From: Blautia faecis
GTDB lineage: Bacteria; Bacillota; Clostridia; Lachnospirales; Lachnospiraceae
Reading direction: 5' to 3'
Length of the DNA stretch: 64,000 nucleotides
NCBI RefSeq assembly: GCF_020554845.1
Contig: NZ_JAJCIA010000006.1
Location: 62,001 to 126,000 of the forward strand
The translations under genes and the position numbers were made by a program. This document shows, piece by piece, positions 35,679 to 43,237 of the stretch; the first letter of the stretch is position 1, and each line of letters starts with the position of its first letter. The notes beneath the pieces are model-generated. The model worked only from the letters and a program-made list of their open reading frames with translations, ran no database searches and was not told the DNA's origin.

Positions 35679-35998
35679 ATCGGTTGTACCTGGGATTCCC
35701 CGAAAAAGCTCGCCTTATAGGTAGCACCATCTCCCCGGCTTCCCCAAATCAGCGCTGTGCTAAACAATGCCTTGCTTCCGTGAATAACCTCAAATCCGAG
35801 TTCTTTCCACCTAGCCCATGTATTAACAGGCTCGGTTATATTTGCCGCTTTTTTGGCTGTTTCAATGCGAGTATTGTTTACTTCCTCAGCCTTTGCAGAT
35901 AACCACGCTCTGTGAAGAGCTTCACCAAAACTGATACCCTTTGTTTTACGGTAAATCTTCCAGGCTTTCAACATGACCTTTGATAAATTATATCTCAT
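35675..35998 (-). CDS. Hypothetical element protein with LSKVMLKAWKIYRK motif
   Basis: A 107-residue basic protein. The N-terminal motif NLSKVMLKAWKIYRKT..SFGEALHRAW is a recurring signature of small proteins in Firmicutes integrative elements. AGGAG precedes the ATG. It is the first gene after the operator-controlled minus-strand promoter near 36176-36204, so it is likely repressed by the divergent RHH protein. Function unknown. Confidence 0.65.
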   Translation of the reverse strand: MRYNLSKVMLKAWKIYRKTKGISFGEALHRAWLSAKAEEVNNTRIETAKKAANITEPVNTWARWKELGFEVIHGSKALFSTALIWGSRGDGATYKASFFGESQVQPI

Positions 35999-36175
35999 AT
36001 GTACATCTCCTTTCTCTTCTGGAAATCCCGATCAGCTCCGGCAGGTCTTAAACCAATCTCGACAACTCCTGTGCCTTTGCTTACCCTTGCCCGGTGTTAT
36101 GTCAGTGTCTTTGGTACATCTTGCGATCTCATCATTTTCACTTTTCGCTGTTCTCTGTTCCCTTGAACTGATTAT

Positions 36176-36204
36176 AGTATAGTCTATCGTACCCGATATA
36201 TCAA
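36176..36204 (-). promoter_or_regulatory. Minus-strand promoter of the int-proximal operon
   Basis: TTGATA (36199-36204, minus strand), 17-base spacer, TATACT (36176-36181). Operator copy 1 lies inside the spacer. Confidence 0.65.
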
Positions 36205-36276
36205 TATGTAAAATTCACGATATTGTACCCGATATAAAAATGTTATTTTGTGTAATATGTATATTGTACCCGATAG
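36185..36276 (+). promoter_or_regulatory. Three operator copies TRTYGTACCCGATA
   Basis: TATCGTACCCGATA (36185-36199), TATTGTACCCGATA (36221-36234) and TATTGTACCCGATA (36262-36275) recur at 36 and 41 bases. Each is an imperfect palindrome (TATCG....CGATA). Copy 1 sits in the spacer of the minus-strand promoter and copy 3 covers the -35 of the plus-strand promoter. Confidence 0.78.
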
Positions 36277-36292
36277 TATTATAAACTATAAT
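36264..36292 (+). promoter_or_regulatory. Promoter of the RHH regulator gene
   Basis: TTGTAC (36264-36269), 17 bases, TATAAT (36287-36292). The -35 is part of operator copy 3, indicating autorepression. Confidence 0.72.
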
Positions 36293-36331
36293 AATTTTAA
36301 TTATATCCAACAACATAGAAAGGAGTTCAAC

Positions 36332-36535
36332 ATGTCGGAAGAAAGCAAGATTAGTAAAGCTCAGCAAAAAGCAGTTGCAAAATATATGAAAAATAATTAT
36401 GACGAAATCAAAATTCGTGTTGAAAAAGGAAAACGCGAAATCATTCGCCAGGCAGCAGAAGCCGCCGGGGAATCTGTAAACGGCTATATTAAAAAAGCTG
36501 TAGATCAGCGCATGGAGCAGGACTGCAAAAAGTAA
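36332..36535 (+). CDS. Small ribbon-helix-helix (Arc/MetJ-like) regulator
   Basis: A 67-residue basic protein. The core KIRVEKGKREIIRQAAEAAGESVNGYIKKAVDQRM has the strand-helix-helix pattern of RHH regulators, with the beta strand IKIRVEKG. The ATG at 36332 has AAAGGAG upstream; the frame opens earlier only through operator DNA. It is the only plus-strand gene in this half of the element and is preceded by three operator copies, so it likely represses itself and the divergent operon. Confidence 0.78.
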   Translation: MSEESKISKAQQKAVAKYMKNNYDEIKIRVEKGKREIIRQAAEAAGESVNGYIKKAVDQRMEQDCKK

Positions 36536-36682
36536 TCAAGCCTAATAAAGAGAAAAAGAGCTTGAACATTTGTTCTTTTTGTGCTATTTTAAAAATAGGC
36601 TAACGCTTGCGTGGAGCTTTAACGAACTCACCACACGCATAAATCTACACAAAAAGGATAGTTTCATTTCCTTAAATGAATA

Positions 36683-36719
36683 AAAAGGGCTGCTCTTTCG
36701 TTTGGGCGGTCTTTTTTAT
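36683..36719 (+). terminator. Terminator downstream of the RHH gene
   Basis: AAAAAGGGCTGCTC pairs, with G-U pairs, to GGGCGGTCTTTTTT across an 8-base loop. It lies about 150 bases past the stop. Confidence 0.7.
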
Positions 36720-36776
36720 TGCGTTTCTGTGCTACTTGTACTATAATAATTAATAGATAACGATCACCTTTCTAGG

Positions 36777-36823
36777 AACCCCGGTTATTCAATGCACGCA
36801 CACGAGTAACCAGGGTTTTTTTA
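36777..36823 (+). terminator. Second plus-strand terminator
   Basis: AACCCCGGTTATTC pairs with GAGTAACCAGGGTT followed by TTTTT. The T run meets the stop of the converging 78-residue gene. A TATAAT at about 36741 hints at a short transcript of its own, but no -35 is clear. Confidence 0.7.
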
Positions 36824-37057
36824 TTGACTTAGAATTTTTCTCATGACTGTTTCTGTCTGCTTTGAGATTTTCCAGATCGGCTCAGAATTAGCCCGGAACA
36901 TATTCACTAGCAGAGTTTGAGTCGCGTAGTATGCGTTCATAGAATCGCCCAGCTCTTGTTTTGCAAGTTGGAAAACTTTCTCGATACGTTCCGGCGATAT
37001 CCGATAGAAAGTGGAAAATTCCGTTATCAAACATCCAACAATTTCTTGATCGGTCAC
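36821..37057 (-). CDS. Hypothetical element protein, 78 residues
   Basis: A 78-residue helical protein starting at GTG with AGGAGGGG five bases upstream. It contains no membrane segment or known motif. It is the last gene of the middle minus-strand operon. Function unknown. Confidence 0.6.
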   Translation of the reverse strand: MTDQEIVGCLITEFSTFYRISPERIEKVFQLAKQELGDSMNAYYATQTLLVNMFRANSEPIWKISKQTETVMRKILSQ

Positions 37058-37115
37058 TGCAGCCCCTCCTGTTTGCGCCCCTGCACCAGATTGCCAGCAC
37101 CGGGAACTTAATTTC

Positions 37116-37952
37116 TTAATCTTCTGGCTCTGTTGTTTTCTGGTTCATACAATTGGAATAATTTTTTGCAAAATACGCCGCCGCACTGTTCGTTCCATTA
37201 GATTGAGCTGTCACATGAACACCATCAGCATTTACAAGCTCAACAGGTTCTTGATCTGCCTTTTTCTGTTTGTTTGCTTCCATTTCTGCAAAGCCTTGCT
37301 TACTAATGCGGCTGATCCGAACGTCTTCAACTGTTTCTTTCTCATACTGCTGTTCATATCTGTTTAAAAAAGTACCTTCTGCATGTACACGAATCTTCAT
37401 ACTTGTACCATCACGGCCTGTTCCGCCATTTTCTTTCCCGGTCAATTCCCCAGTAAATTTATCAATGACTTCACTTGCTGTTTTTGCCACTTCATCTAGC
37501 ACCGCATTTGCCTTTGCTTCTGACGGAACATTTAAGCGGAATCCGTTCTGTTCTGCCATCAACTGCACTTTTCGGACACAAAATTCCGATCTGCTCTTCA
37601 TTGCATCCTTACAAAAGCTGGCCAGTTCATCTTCTGTAAGTTGCACCTCGCTTTGGCTGATAATATTCATCTTATTAAGCAAATCAAAATCAAAGTAGCC
37701 CTTTATGTACTTGTTAGCGTTGCCCCTTCTCCGATCTGCGACTGCAGCAGCCAATTTTTCCCGGTACATATTTCTGGTAAATTCAAAATGTTTACCATAT
37801 TCTGCATCCAAACTTGCCAATTCTTCCTTTAATGCCGTTGGATTCAGTCGAGCCTTTGCAGTCTCAATCTCTTCAATTTTTCGATTTGCCAAACCGTCCA
37901 CATCGCCCTTAAAATCCTTCATAATTCTTCGAATTTCATCAAATTTTCCCAT
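37116..37952 (-). CDS. Hypothetical element protein, 278 residues
   Basis: A 278-residue soluble protein. The N-terminal third is coiled-coil-like (KIEEIETAKARLNPTALKEE). The middle is helical (QLTEDELASFCKDAMKSRSEFC), followed by a Gly-rich linker (GKENGGTGRDGTS) and a polar tail. GGGGAATAAAGGG precedes the ATG. It follows the 84-residue gene by four bases. Similar proteins occur in Firmicutes elements, but I cannot assign a role. Confidence 0.62.
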   Translation of the reverse strand: MGKFDEIRRIMKDFKGDVDGLANRKIEEIETAKARLNPTALKEELASLDAEYGKHFEFTRNMYREKLAAAVADRRRGNANKYIKGYFDFDLLNKMNIISQSEVQLTEDELASFCKDAMKSRSEFCVRKVQLMAEQNGFRLNVPSEAKANAVLDEVAKTASEVIDKFTGELTGKENGGTGRDGTSMKIRVHAEGTFLNRYEQQYEKETVEDVRISRISKQGFAEMEANKQKKADQEPVELVNADGVHVTAQSNGTNSAAAYFAKNYSNCMNQKTTEPED

Positions 37953-37956
37953 CCCT

Positions 37957-38211
37957 TTATTCCCCTTTCACTTCTGGTTTAAGAACTTCAACTGCAGTTG
38001 CAACAACTTCCGCACAGCCATAACTCCGACGTGTGCAGAATCCCAGTTTTACGAAATGCCCCGGTTTAACTTCCATATTCTCGGACAGACCAACTTTTGC
38101 TGATTTTCCATAAAAATCAATAGTCAAACTTTCAAAACAATACGGCATTCCATCTTTACCAATTCCGCTTTTTGAAGTTTTAGATAAAACTTTAAAATAT
38201 TTTTTTTCCAT
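37957..38211 (-). CDS. Hypothetical element protein, 84 residues (possible OB-fold)
   Basis: An 84-residue protein rich in beta strands (KYFKVLSKTSKSGIGKDG, SLTIDFYGKSAKVGL, VKPGHFVKLGFCTRRSYGCAE). Size and strand pattern would suit a small single-strand DNA-binding OB-fold protein, which fits an element with replication genes, but no diagnostic motif is visible. It is coupled to the 278-residue gene. Confidence 0.6.
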   Translation of the reverse strand: MEKKYFKVLSKTSKSGIGKDGMPYCFESLTIDFYGKSAKVGLSENMEVKPGHFVKLGFCTRRSYGCAEVVATAVEVLKPEVKGE

Positions 38212-38232
38212 TTTTTCTGATCTCCTTTCAAA

Positions 38233-38583
38233 TTAACTTGTCCATTTTTGCGGTGATAATATAAACTTTTGACGCTTCGGCTCCGAAATAATGTACTTGC
38301 TCATATCCTCGCCCTGCTCTAGCAACTCTGATTTCGCTTTTTCAATTTGCTCGACTGCTTCTTGCTCTGAAATGTCCAGCATTTCCGCAATATCTCGCTG
38401 TGAAAACAATTCTTGTGTGTGAAACTGTTCAGACAGCATCATCCGAAGTCCATGAAATGTGCTTGCAACAGTCAAATCATAATTTCGGACACCATTTTTC
38501 ATCATTCGGATTAACTCTTTTTTATCCACCCCAAATCGGGAATAGGTTTTCATTAGTTCCGTAGCCGCTTCTTCAATCGTCAT
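38233..38583 (-). CDS. Putative HTH-containing element protein, 116 residues
   Basis: A 116-residue protein. Residues 60-90 (LFSQRDIAEMLDISEQEAVEQIEKAK) look like a sigma-70 region 4 or winged-helix DNA-binding segment, so it may regulate element genes. It is the first gene of the operon running left to 36821. AAAGGAG precedes the start. Confidence 0.6.
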   Translation of the reverse strand: MTIEEAATELMKTYSRFGVDKKELIRMMKNGVRNYDLTVASTFHGLRMMLSEQFHTQELFSQRDIAEMLDISEQEAVEQIEKAKSELLEQGEDMSKYIISEPKRQKFILSPQKWTS

Positions 38584-39339
38584 TTTTTCAATCTCCTTTC
38601 TAGCCTAATAAATGCCTAGGTTTGCTTTAATCTCTGTTAATTGGTTGCTTATTTCGTCCTAAAATCAGCTTTTAAACATTCAATGGTAATTGTCCATCTA
38701 CGACACAAAATCCAAAATTCGGGCGTTTAATGCTTATTATTATGTAAATTGTAGGGGTGACGAATTTCGTCTAAGCAATTTTGAGCAATTCCCATTTTGT
38801 GAACTTTGACTGTCCGAAAAACGGACATCCAGAATATTTCAGTCCCTTTTTTGTTTTTTTGAAAAATTTTGAGGGAGCTTGATATTAAAAGCCTTTTTTA
38901 TTTGCTCGAGTGGAAGGGTAGGTTATTCAGCCCAAGATGGGCGGCATATATACCCCTCCGGGGGCGTTCCCTGCCTCCTGTTCATAGCTGATTTTTCAGC
39001 CATGAAAATGTATTGCTTTTCTCTGAATAAATCATTCTCATGACTCGAAACGCCCTATTTATAAGGCTTTGTGCCATCTGTCACGCACGATTATGACAAT
39101 ATTTGTGACAATCTGGCAGCAGAACACACAGGATCATGCTAATCGCCCTGATCTACAAGCTACAAATCATAAGCTCAAAGATTGACCGCAAGGCTTTAGC
39201 ATTCGTCACCAAGGACGAGGAAACCAACCATTCTGACGAGGTTCGGAAGATTATTCCGAATGGTTCTACTGCCTTTTTTTATGTGTCAAGGTGTGTCGTT
39301 TTTTTTATCCGTGATGCCATGCGTGCAAATTGTCTTTTT
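38584..39339. other. Long non-coding region with a row of hairpins (origin candidate)
   Basis: About 750 bases without a convincing gene. Perfect small hairpins are GTCCG-AAAAA-CGGAC (38812-38826), GCCCA-AGA-TGGGC (38930-38942), CCCC-TCC-GGGG (38953-38964) and GCTGA-TTTT-TCAGC (38987-39000). AACCATTC..GAATGGTT encloses CGGAA..TTCCG (about 39225-39267), with a T run shortly after. Such structured DNA suits a replication origin, oriT or a structured RNA. The plus-strand 185-codon frame across it is poorly supported. Confidence 0.5.
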
Positions 39340-39486
39340 TTAATGTGTCGGAGTATTCGGGCAGGTTTCTTTTTTATCCGTTATGCCATGCCCTGTTTTC
39401 TTGTTTGCTTCAATCGTTTCTTGGCTCCACTTCATAAACCCATTATCAAGCCTATGCTTTCCCGGTTCTGCCCTAATTTTTTTCAT
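39340..39486 (-). CDS. 48-residue basic element protein
   Basis: ATG at 39486 with GAAAGGAG before it, overlapping the end of the 75-residue gene by 14 bases. The peptide begins MKKIRAEPGKHRLDNGFMKW and is Lys-rich. The overlap and ribosome binding site make it plausible; function unknown. Confidence 0.5.
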   Translation of the reverse strand: MKKIRAEPGKHRLDNGFMKWSQETIEANKKTGHGITDKKETCPNTPTH

Positions 39487-39700
39487 CCTTGCTCCTTTCT
39501 TCCAATTCCGCGCAAACCGCCAACAGTAGCGATTCCGCAAACTTTTGTTCTGGTTCTCCCCGGTATTTTTCATCAAGTTGCTCGCACGCTTGGTCAAGCT
39601 CCTGCCACTTCTGCTCGTCCTGTTGCCGGATGCCATGATATTTTTTGTGCAAATTCCAAACGGCTGTCCAAACATCAAAATATTGTTCCTTAAAGTTCAA
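39473..39700 (-). CDS. Hypothetical element protein, 75 residues
   Basis: A 75-residue acidic helical protein (FKEQYFDVWTAVWNLHKKY, then QKWQELDQACEQLDEKY). AAAGGAG lies before the ATG. Similar short proteins occur in Clostridial integrative elements. Function unknown. Confidence 0.6.
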   Translation of the reverse strand: MNFKEQYFDVWTAVWNLHKKYHGIRQQDEQKWQELDQACEQLDEKYRGEPEQKFAESLLLAVCAELEERSKDEKN

Positions 39701-39764
39701 TGTTCTCCTTTCCTCAACATAGTGTCGAACCTTTACAATAAGGCCTAATAAGAAGAAATCCCTT

Positions 39765-39933
39765 GCTTACTCCTTATTCGGCGTACTTACTCCACCACAT
39801 GTCACTGACAGTACAGCTAAATGGATGAGTAAGCGTCAAACCCAGTGTTTATGCGGTTTCTGCTTACTCATCATGGTGGGGTAGTAAGCATTTCACTTTT
39901 TCCTTTACTACCCCAAGGTGCGGAGTAAGTAAA
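39765..39933. repeat. Iteron-like cluster of TTACTC repeats
   Basis: Within 170 bases TTACTC/GAGTAA or the close variant TTACTA occurs about seven times. GATGAGTAAGC (39824-39834) and GCTTACTCATC (39862-39872) are perfect inverses, nested in CTTACTCCACCACATG and CATGGTGGGGTAGTAAG. It lies directly downstream of the RepA-like ATPase gene, where an origin or autoregulatory site would fit. Confidence 0.65.
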
Positions 39934-39983
39934 AGTATTGATTTTAAAGGTTTTTTTGCTTATTCCCCCATCAAAAACCTCCC

Positions 39984-41006
39984 TTAGTGAGAAGTGCTGA
40001 GTAAATAACTGTAAAATACCTTTGAATTTCCAAAACCTTCTGCTTCGCTACTAAGCAATTTCTTTTTGCGTAGTTCAGTTTTCGCGCGACTTAAAGTATT
40101 TTTACTAATGCCTGCGCTTTCTGCTGCTTCGTCCAGTTCAGAAGTTGGCTTTTTGCCATTTCTAAGAAAATCAATTATAAACTTCTCCGCATCTGCTCTC
40201 TGTGGTGCTTGCCGCCGTTCATAATCTCGTTCACTAACGAAATCTGCATCTTTCTTGTCTGAAAATCCTACAAATTCCGCGCCATTTTCAGTAATATTAA
40301 ATAGTACCGTTTGTGCTAATGGAGCATAATTGTTTTTCTCTTGGCTTAGATATCGTTCACTGCTTCCTGTAATAGTTCCAACAATCATCACTGATCTAGC
40401 AATGTCCCAAACGTCCGCGGAATCTGCTATTCGATTTCGTCCAAACACTCCCTGTTTTTTGTTGGTGTGAACAACAATTAGGCTTGTTACGCCAAACTCT
40501 TCACCAATTCCAATTAAAGGACTTAAGCAAGCTCGCATTGCGTTTCGCTGTCCCATTTGCATATCGACAGGAACAAAGGCCTGTAACGGATCAAAGACAA
40601 CTAGGGTTGGTTTTACGTCCTCAATCAAACTTTTCAATAATTCTGAATTGAATTTGATTTCCGAAAACCTTTCATTTTTCAAATCCACCGAAAAAATATT
40701 ATTGAAATTTGCTCCTGCTTTTCTAAGTCTTGCTTTTAGAGTGTATTCCAAAGAATCTTCCGAGGAAAAAAATAGTACTCTCTGCGGCTCCGCTTGAAAA
40801 AACTCTTTCGGCGTTTCATCAAAAAACACTTGCTTCCCAGAACTAATTGCAGCTGCCAAAGCGCACCAAGCATTTGTTTTTCCACTACCACCATCGCCAG
40901 CCAGAATAATAATCTGACCTTTTGGCATACGTTGTGGAACTAACCAAGATGCCTCTTTTTCAGTTATATCGTTTAAATTGACAAGTAAATTCTCTTTTTC
41001 TGCCAT
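39984..41006 (-). CDS. RepA-like AAA/RecA-fold ATPase (replication helicase type)
   Basis: A 340-residue RecA-fold ATPase of the AAA_25/RepA (RSF1010-like) class. Walker A is GDGGSGKTNA near residue 40, Walker B VVFDPLQAF near 140, and a motif 3-like SLIVVHTNK near 185. The C-terminal 60 residues form a winged-helix-like unit (TSELDEAAESAGISKNTLSRAKTELRKKK) that could bind origin DNA. Likely role: replicative helicase or initiator of the element. A primase-finger-like gene lies just upstream and a repeat cluster just downstream. Confidence 0.82.
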   Translation of the reverse strand: MAEKENLLVNLNDITEKEASWLVPQRMPKGQIIILAGDGGSGKTNAWCALAAAISSGKQVFFDETPKEFFQAEPQRVLFFSSEDSLEYTLKARLRKAGANFNNIFSVDLKNERFSEIKFNSELLKSLIEDVKPTLVVFDPLQAFVPVDMQMGQRNAMRACLSPLIGIGEEFGVTSLIVVHTNKKQGVFGRNRIADSADVWDIARSVMIVGTITGSSERYLSQEKNNYAPLAQTVLFNITENGAEFVGFSDKKDADFVSERDYERRQAPQRADAEKFIIDFLRNGKKPTSELDEAAESAGISKNTLSRAKTELRKKKLLSSEAEGFGNSKVFYSYLLSTSH

Positions 41007-41062
41007 TTGTAAATCACCTTGTCTTGGCTCTCATATGGCGCTCTTGACCACCTTTCTAATTT

Positions 41063-41521
41063 TTAATATATCCCACACAGCAAATCTAGCAGTCCCCGGG
41101 CTGCAGTTAACCGATTCTGACAAGTGCACCACATCCATGACAACGGTCTGCAATGTTCGCCTTCAAGAATTGCCTGGTAAAGTTGACACTCGCTTTTCAG
41201 TGTATCAACTTCCATTCTCCAGCGCTTTTTTTCTTGTTTCTTGGCTTCAATCTGCTGCCGCCTGGCTTCTTCCTGTTTGCGTATCAAATCCCGGCTATGT
41301 GCCTTATCGGGCGTATTTAACCCGAAACATTCCCGGATTTGTTTTAAAGCCGTCCAGGAATCAACTCCCCTAACGTGCGACCACAAACGGATTACATCGC
41401 CGCCGCAACCCCTGCCAAAATCATAGAAGCTTTGTGTTGCCGAATAAATGCGGATACTCGCCGTTCTTTCGGATGGAAACTTATACAAATGCCCCTGTTT
41501 CTCAAGTAAATATCTTGCCAC
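41063..41521 (-). CDS. Primase CHC2-finger-like protein, probably 5'-frameshifted
   Basis: A 152-residue protein. Residues 1-50 (YKFPSERTASIRIYSATQSFYDFGRGCGGDVIRLW) match the DnaG CHC2 finger pattern with the zinc ligands lost. The rest is a basic coiled coil with CxxC-like residues (WMWCTCQNR). The GTG start has no ribosome binding site. The homologous reading continues upstream to about 41566 without a start, while an ATG with upstream site at 41589 reads the adjacent frame. Removing one AG from the GAGAGAGG run at about 41560 would fuse them. Confidence 0.6.
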   Translation of the reverse strand: MARYLLEKQGHLYKFPSERTASIRIYSATQSFYDFGRGCGGDVIRLWSHVRGVDSWTALKQIRECFGLNTPDKAHSRDLIRKQEEARRQQIEAKKQEKKRWRMEVDTLKSECQLYQAILEGEHCRPLSWMWCTCQNRLTAARGLLDLLCGIY

Positions 41522-41702
41522 GCTTTCAATGCCTACCTGCTGTGCTACTGTTTCAAAATCCTCTCTCGTTGCTCAACCACTCCTTTCATTTGATTTTTTT
41601 TCGTATTATTTAATTGAATTTTCATCTACCAGATTCGACAGTTTCATCATATGTATTAGATGCACCTGTTTAATGTGCTTAATTATCTTTCGTAGAAATG
41701 TG

Positions 41703-41897
41703 TTAGTTGGTTTTGTAAACAGAATCAATGTATCTGTAAAGTACTGGCATATCAATTCTTACAGTTCGCCCAACTCGAATAACCGCGTTGGCTTCTGTAG
41801 CAACCTTCATAAGAGTGTTTCTGCTCCAATTAGTATCGGAACAAGCTTCTTGTACTCTCTGTAGTTTTGCCTTTCTGTTTATTACTGCTGCATTCAT
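41703..41897 (-). CDS. Excisionase-like DUF6462/HTH protein
   Basis: A 64-residue small basic protein. NWSRNTLMKVATEANAVIRVGRTVRIDMPVLYRYID is the winged-helix pattern of DUF6462/excisionase-type proteins in Firmicutes elements. The ATG at 41897 has AAGGAGGG six bases upstream. It is the first gene of the right-hand minus-strand operon, directly controlled by the overlapping promoter pair at 41956-41993. Likely acts with Int in excision or activates the operon. Confidence 0.72.
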   Translation of the reverse strand: MNAAVINRKAKLQRVQEACSDTNWSRNTLMKVATEANAVIRVGRTVRIDMPVLYRYIDSVYKTN

Positions 41898-41955
41898 TGT
41901 CAACCCTCCTTGCATAATTTATTGTGAAACATCCTGCGCGCTGGCTTTTCATCTA

Positions 41956-41993
41956 TTGATATTGTATCTCATATGTAGTATAATGTCACTACA
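41956..41993. promoter_or_regulatory. Fully overlapping divergent promoters with palindromic operator
   Basis: Plus: TTGATA (41956-41961), 17 bases, TATAAT (41979-41984) for the XRE gene. Minus: GTGACA (41984-41989), 17 bases, TACAAT (41961-41966) for the replication operon. The palindrome TGTAGT..ACTACA (41974-41993) covers the plus -10 and the minus -35, so the two promoters exclude each other. Confidence 0.75.
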
Positions 41994-42020
41994 CTAAAAT
42001 ATACACAGGAGGTTTTATAT

Positions 42021-43007
42021 TTGATAAGTAAGGGTATTTTTATTACACGTTTTAAAAATTTATGTAAACTTAAAAAGAAGACTCAAGCAGAAATTGCTGA
42101 AACTTTAGGAATAAGTACTAACGGATTAAAGCATTATATGCGAAAAACAAATAATACTTTTCCTCCTATAGAATACCTAGATTTAATGGCAAAGGAATTT
42201 GATGTTGATATTGCTTATCTTATTGGTGAAATAGATGTTCCTAAACATAATATGTTAACAATTTCTGATACTACTGGACTAAATAGTAAAGACAAGGACA
42301 TGAATATGCGTGCTGAAATGGCAAAAACATATAATAATAAAGATATAGAATATCAAATAGAACAGTATCTTGATAAAACATATGCGCTTGATCTTATTAC
42401 TCGAAATTCTCAAGATTTTTCTCAAGATTTTTGCACTATGATGGATTTTCTAGCTAATTCAAATAAAATTCTTGAATTAGCACACTTAATTTATAATCTA
42501 CTGTTTAATTCTGTAGAAAATAGCACTGTTATAATTAAGACGGAAACGCCTGTTCTTATCGATTCATGTTACACGTATGCCTATAGAACAGAAATTGTCG
42601 ATAAGAAAATATTAAAAAATCGAATAGTATATTTATTCGATGAAATATTAACTGATGAGATTGACCGTTACGATTCTCATGGAGTTGATCCGAATTTGGC
42701 TCAAAATATGATTCAGCAATTATTTGAATTTATTGAAAAAAACTACTTTAATATTCCTAGAAAAAAATTAATAAAAATTATTGATCGACGACTTGAAGAA
42801 ATTCGAGAAATTGATTTTTCCAGTATTATTTTAGGTTATTCACCTGAAAAAATTCTTGAAGGCTTTTTAATAAAACTTGCTGACCTTTATAATTATCAAT
42901 TATCATCTGAATTTCTAAAAAAATATGAAAAAGAAATAGTCCATCCTGTTTCTTACTATATGGACGACTTTCACTTTTATAGCAACAGAAAAAAGAATTA
43001 CTTTTAA
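42021..43007 (+). CDS. XRE-family repressor-like regulator with long C-terminal domain
   Basis: A 328-residue protein. Residues 8-60 form a Cro/CI-type HTH (KKKTQAEIAETLGISTNGLKHYMRK). The following 250 residues are helical, of unknown fold, with no peptidase or SOS-cleavage motif seen. Start is TTG at 42021 with AGGAGG six bases upstream. Base composition is clearly more A+T-rich than the host genes. It is divergent from the excisionase-like gene and sits behind the overlapping promoters, so it probably keeps the element silent. Confidence 0.8.
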   Translation: MISKGIFITRFKNLCKLKKKTQAEIAETLGISTNGLKHYMRKTNNTFPPIEYLDLMAKEFDVDIAYLIGEIDVPKHNMLTISDTTGLNSKDKDMNMRAEMAKTYNNKDIEYQIEQYLDKTYALDLITRNSQDFSQDFCTMMDFLANSNKILELAHLIYNLLFNSVENSTVIIKTETPVLIDSCYTYAYRTEIVDKKILKNRIVYLFDEILTDEIDRYDSHGVDPNLAQNMIQQLFEFIEKNYFNIPRKKLIKIIDRRLEEIREIDFSSIILGYSPEKILEGFLIKLADLYNYQLSSEFLKKYEKEIVHPVSYYMDDFHFYSNRKKNYF

Positions 43008-43054
43008 TTTTCTATATTGAATCATTTTCTCCTGTTCCATTTTGTTCTAACCCA

Positions 43055-43063
43055 TGCTATACT
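43055..43063 (+). promoter_or_regulatory. Extended -10 promoter of the toxin gene
   Basis: TGCTATACT: TG one base before TATACT (43058-43063). The -35 (TTCCAT, 17 bases upstream) is weak, as tolerated with an extended -10. Transcription would start near 43070. Confidence 0.6.
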
Positions 43064-43084
43064 AGCTATGTTGTCCAACCGATA

Positions 43085-43104
43085 CCCGGCAACGGGAGGA
43101 GGTG
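43085..43104 (+). promoter_or_regulatory. GNRA hairpin abutting the toxin ribosome binding site
   Basis: CCCG-GCAA-CGGG (43085-43096) is a stable tetraloop hairpin whose 3' arm enters the purine run GGGAGGAGGTG. It could limit ribosome access to the toxin mRNA, as the 5' hairpin does in Fst RNA I. Confidence 0.6.
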
Positions 43105-43110
43105 ATCTAC

Positions 43111-43197
43111 ATGGAAATTGCAATCTCTTTTCTTGTCTCCTGCATGGCTGGTGTAGCTTGCCACTTCATCATCAAATGGTTAGACGGCGACAAGTAG
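43111..43197 (+). CDS. Fst/holin-like 28-residue membrane toxin candidate
   Basis: An 87-base gene for MEIAISFLVSCMAGVACHFI then IKWLDGDK: one membrane helix followed by a charged tail with WLDG, as in Fst-type type I toxins. GGGAGGAGG lies before the ATG. Its translation start region is repeated downstream inside a convergent small-RNA gene, so the RNA can pair with this mRNA. It lies between the XRE gene and the right end of the element. Function as toxin is inferred from structure and layout. Confidence 0.75.
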   Translation: MEIAISFLVSCMAGVACHFIIKWLDGDK

Positions 43198-43237
43198 GGC
43201 AACACTGACCTGGTGGTTTCTTGTCCACTATAAATAA

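Noticed and set aside
36001..36170. Peptide-like frame in the leader of the 107-residue gene
   Set aside because: A minus-strand frame of about 45 codons (ending FKTCRS) looks coding-like but has no start codon within the predicted transcript.
39136..39693. Plus-strand protein of 185 codons in the island
   Set aside because: It runs over hairpins, T runs and antisense to two minus-strand genes, has no ribosome binding site and shows low-complexity Phe-rich translation.
32763..43007. Conjugative element or complete prophage
   Set aside because: No VirB4/VirD4/relaxase-type or terminase, portal, capsid or tail-type protein could be recognised, and the size is too small.
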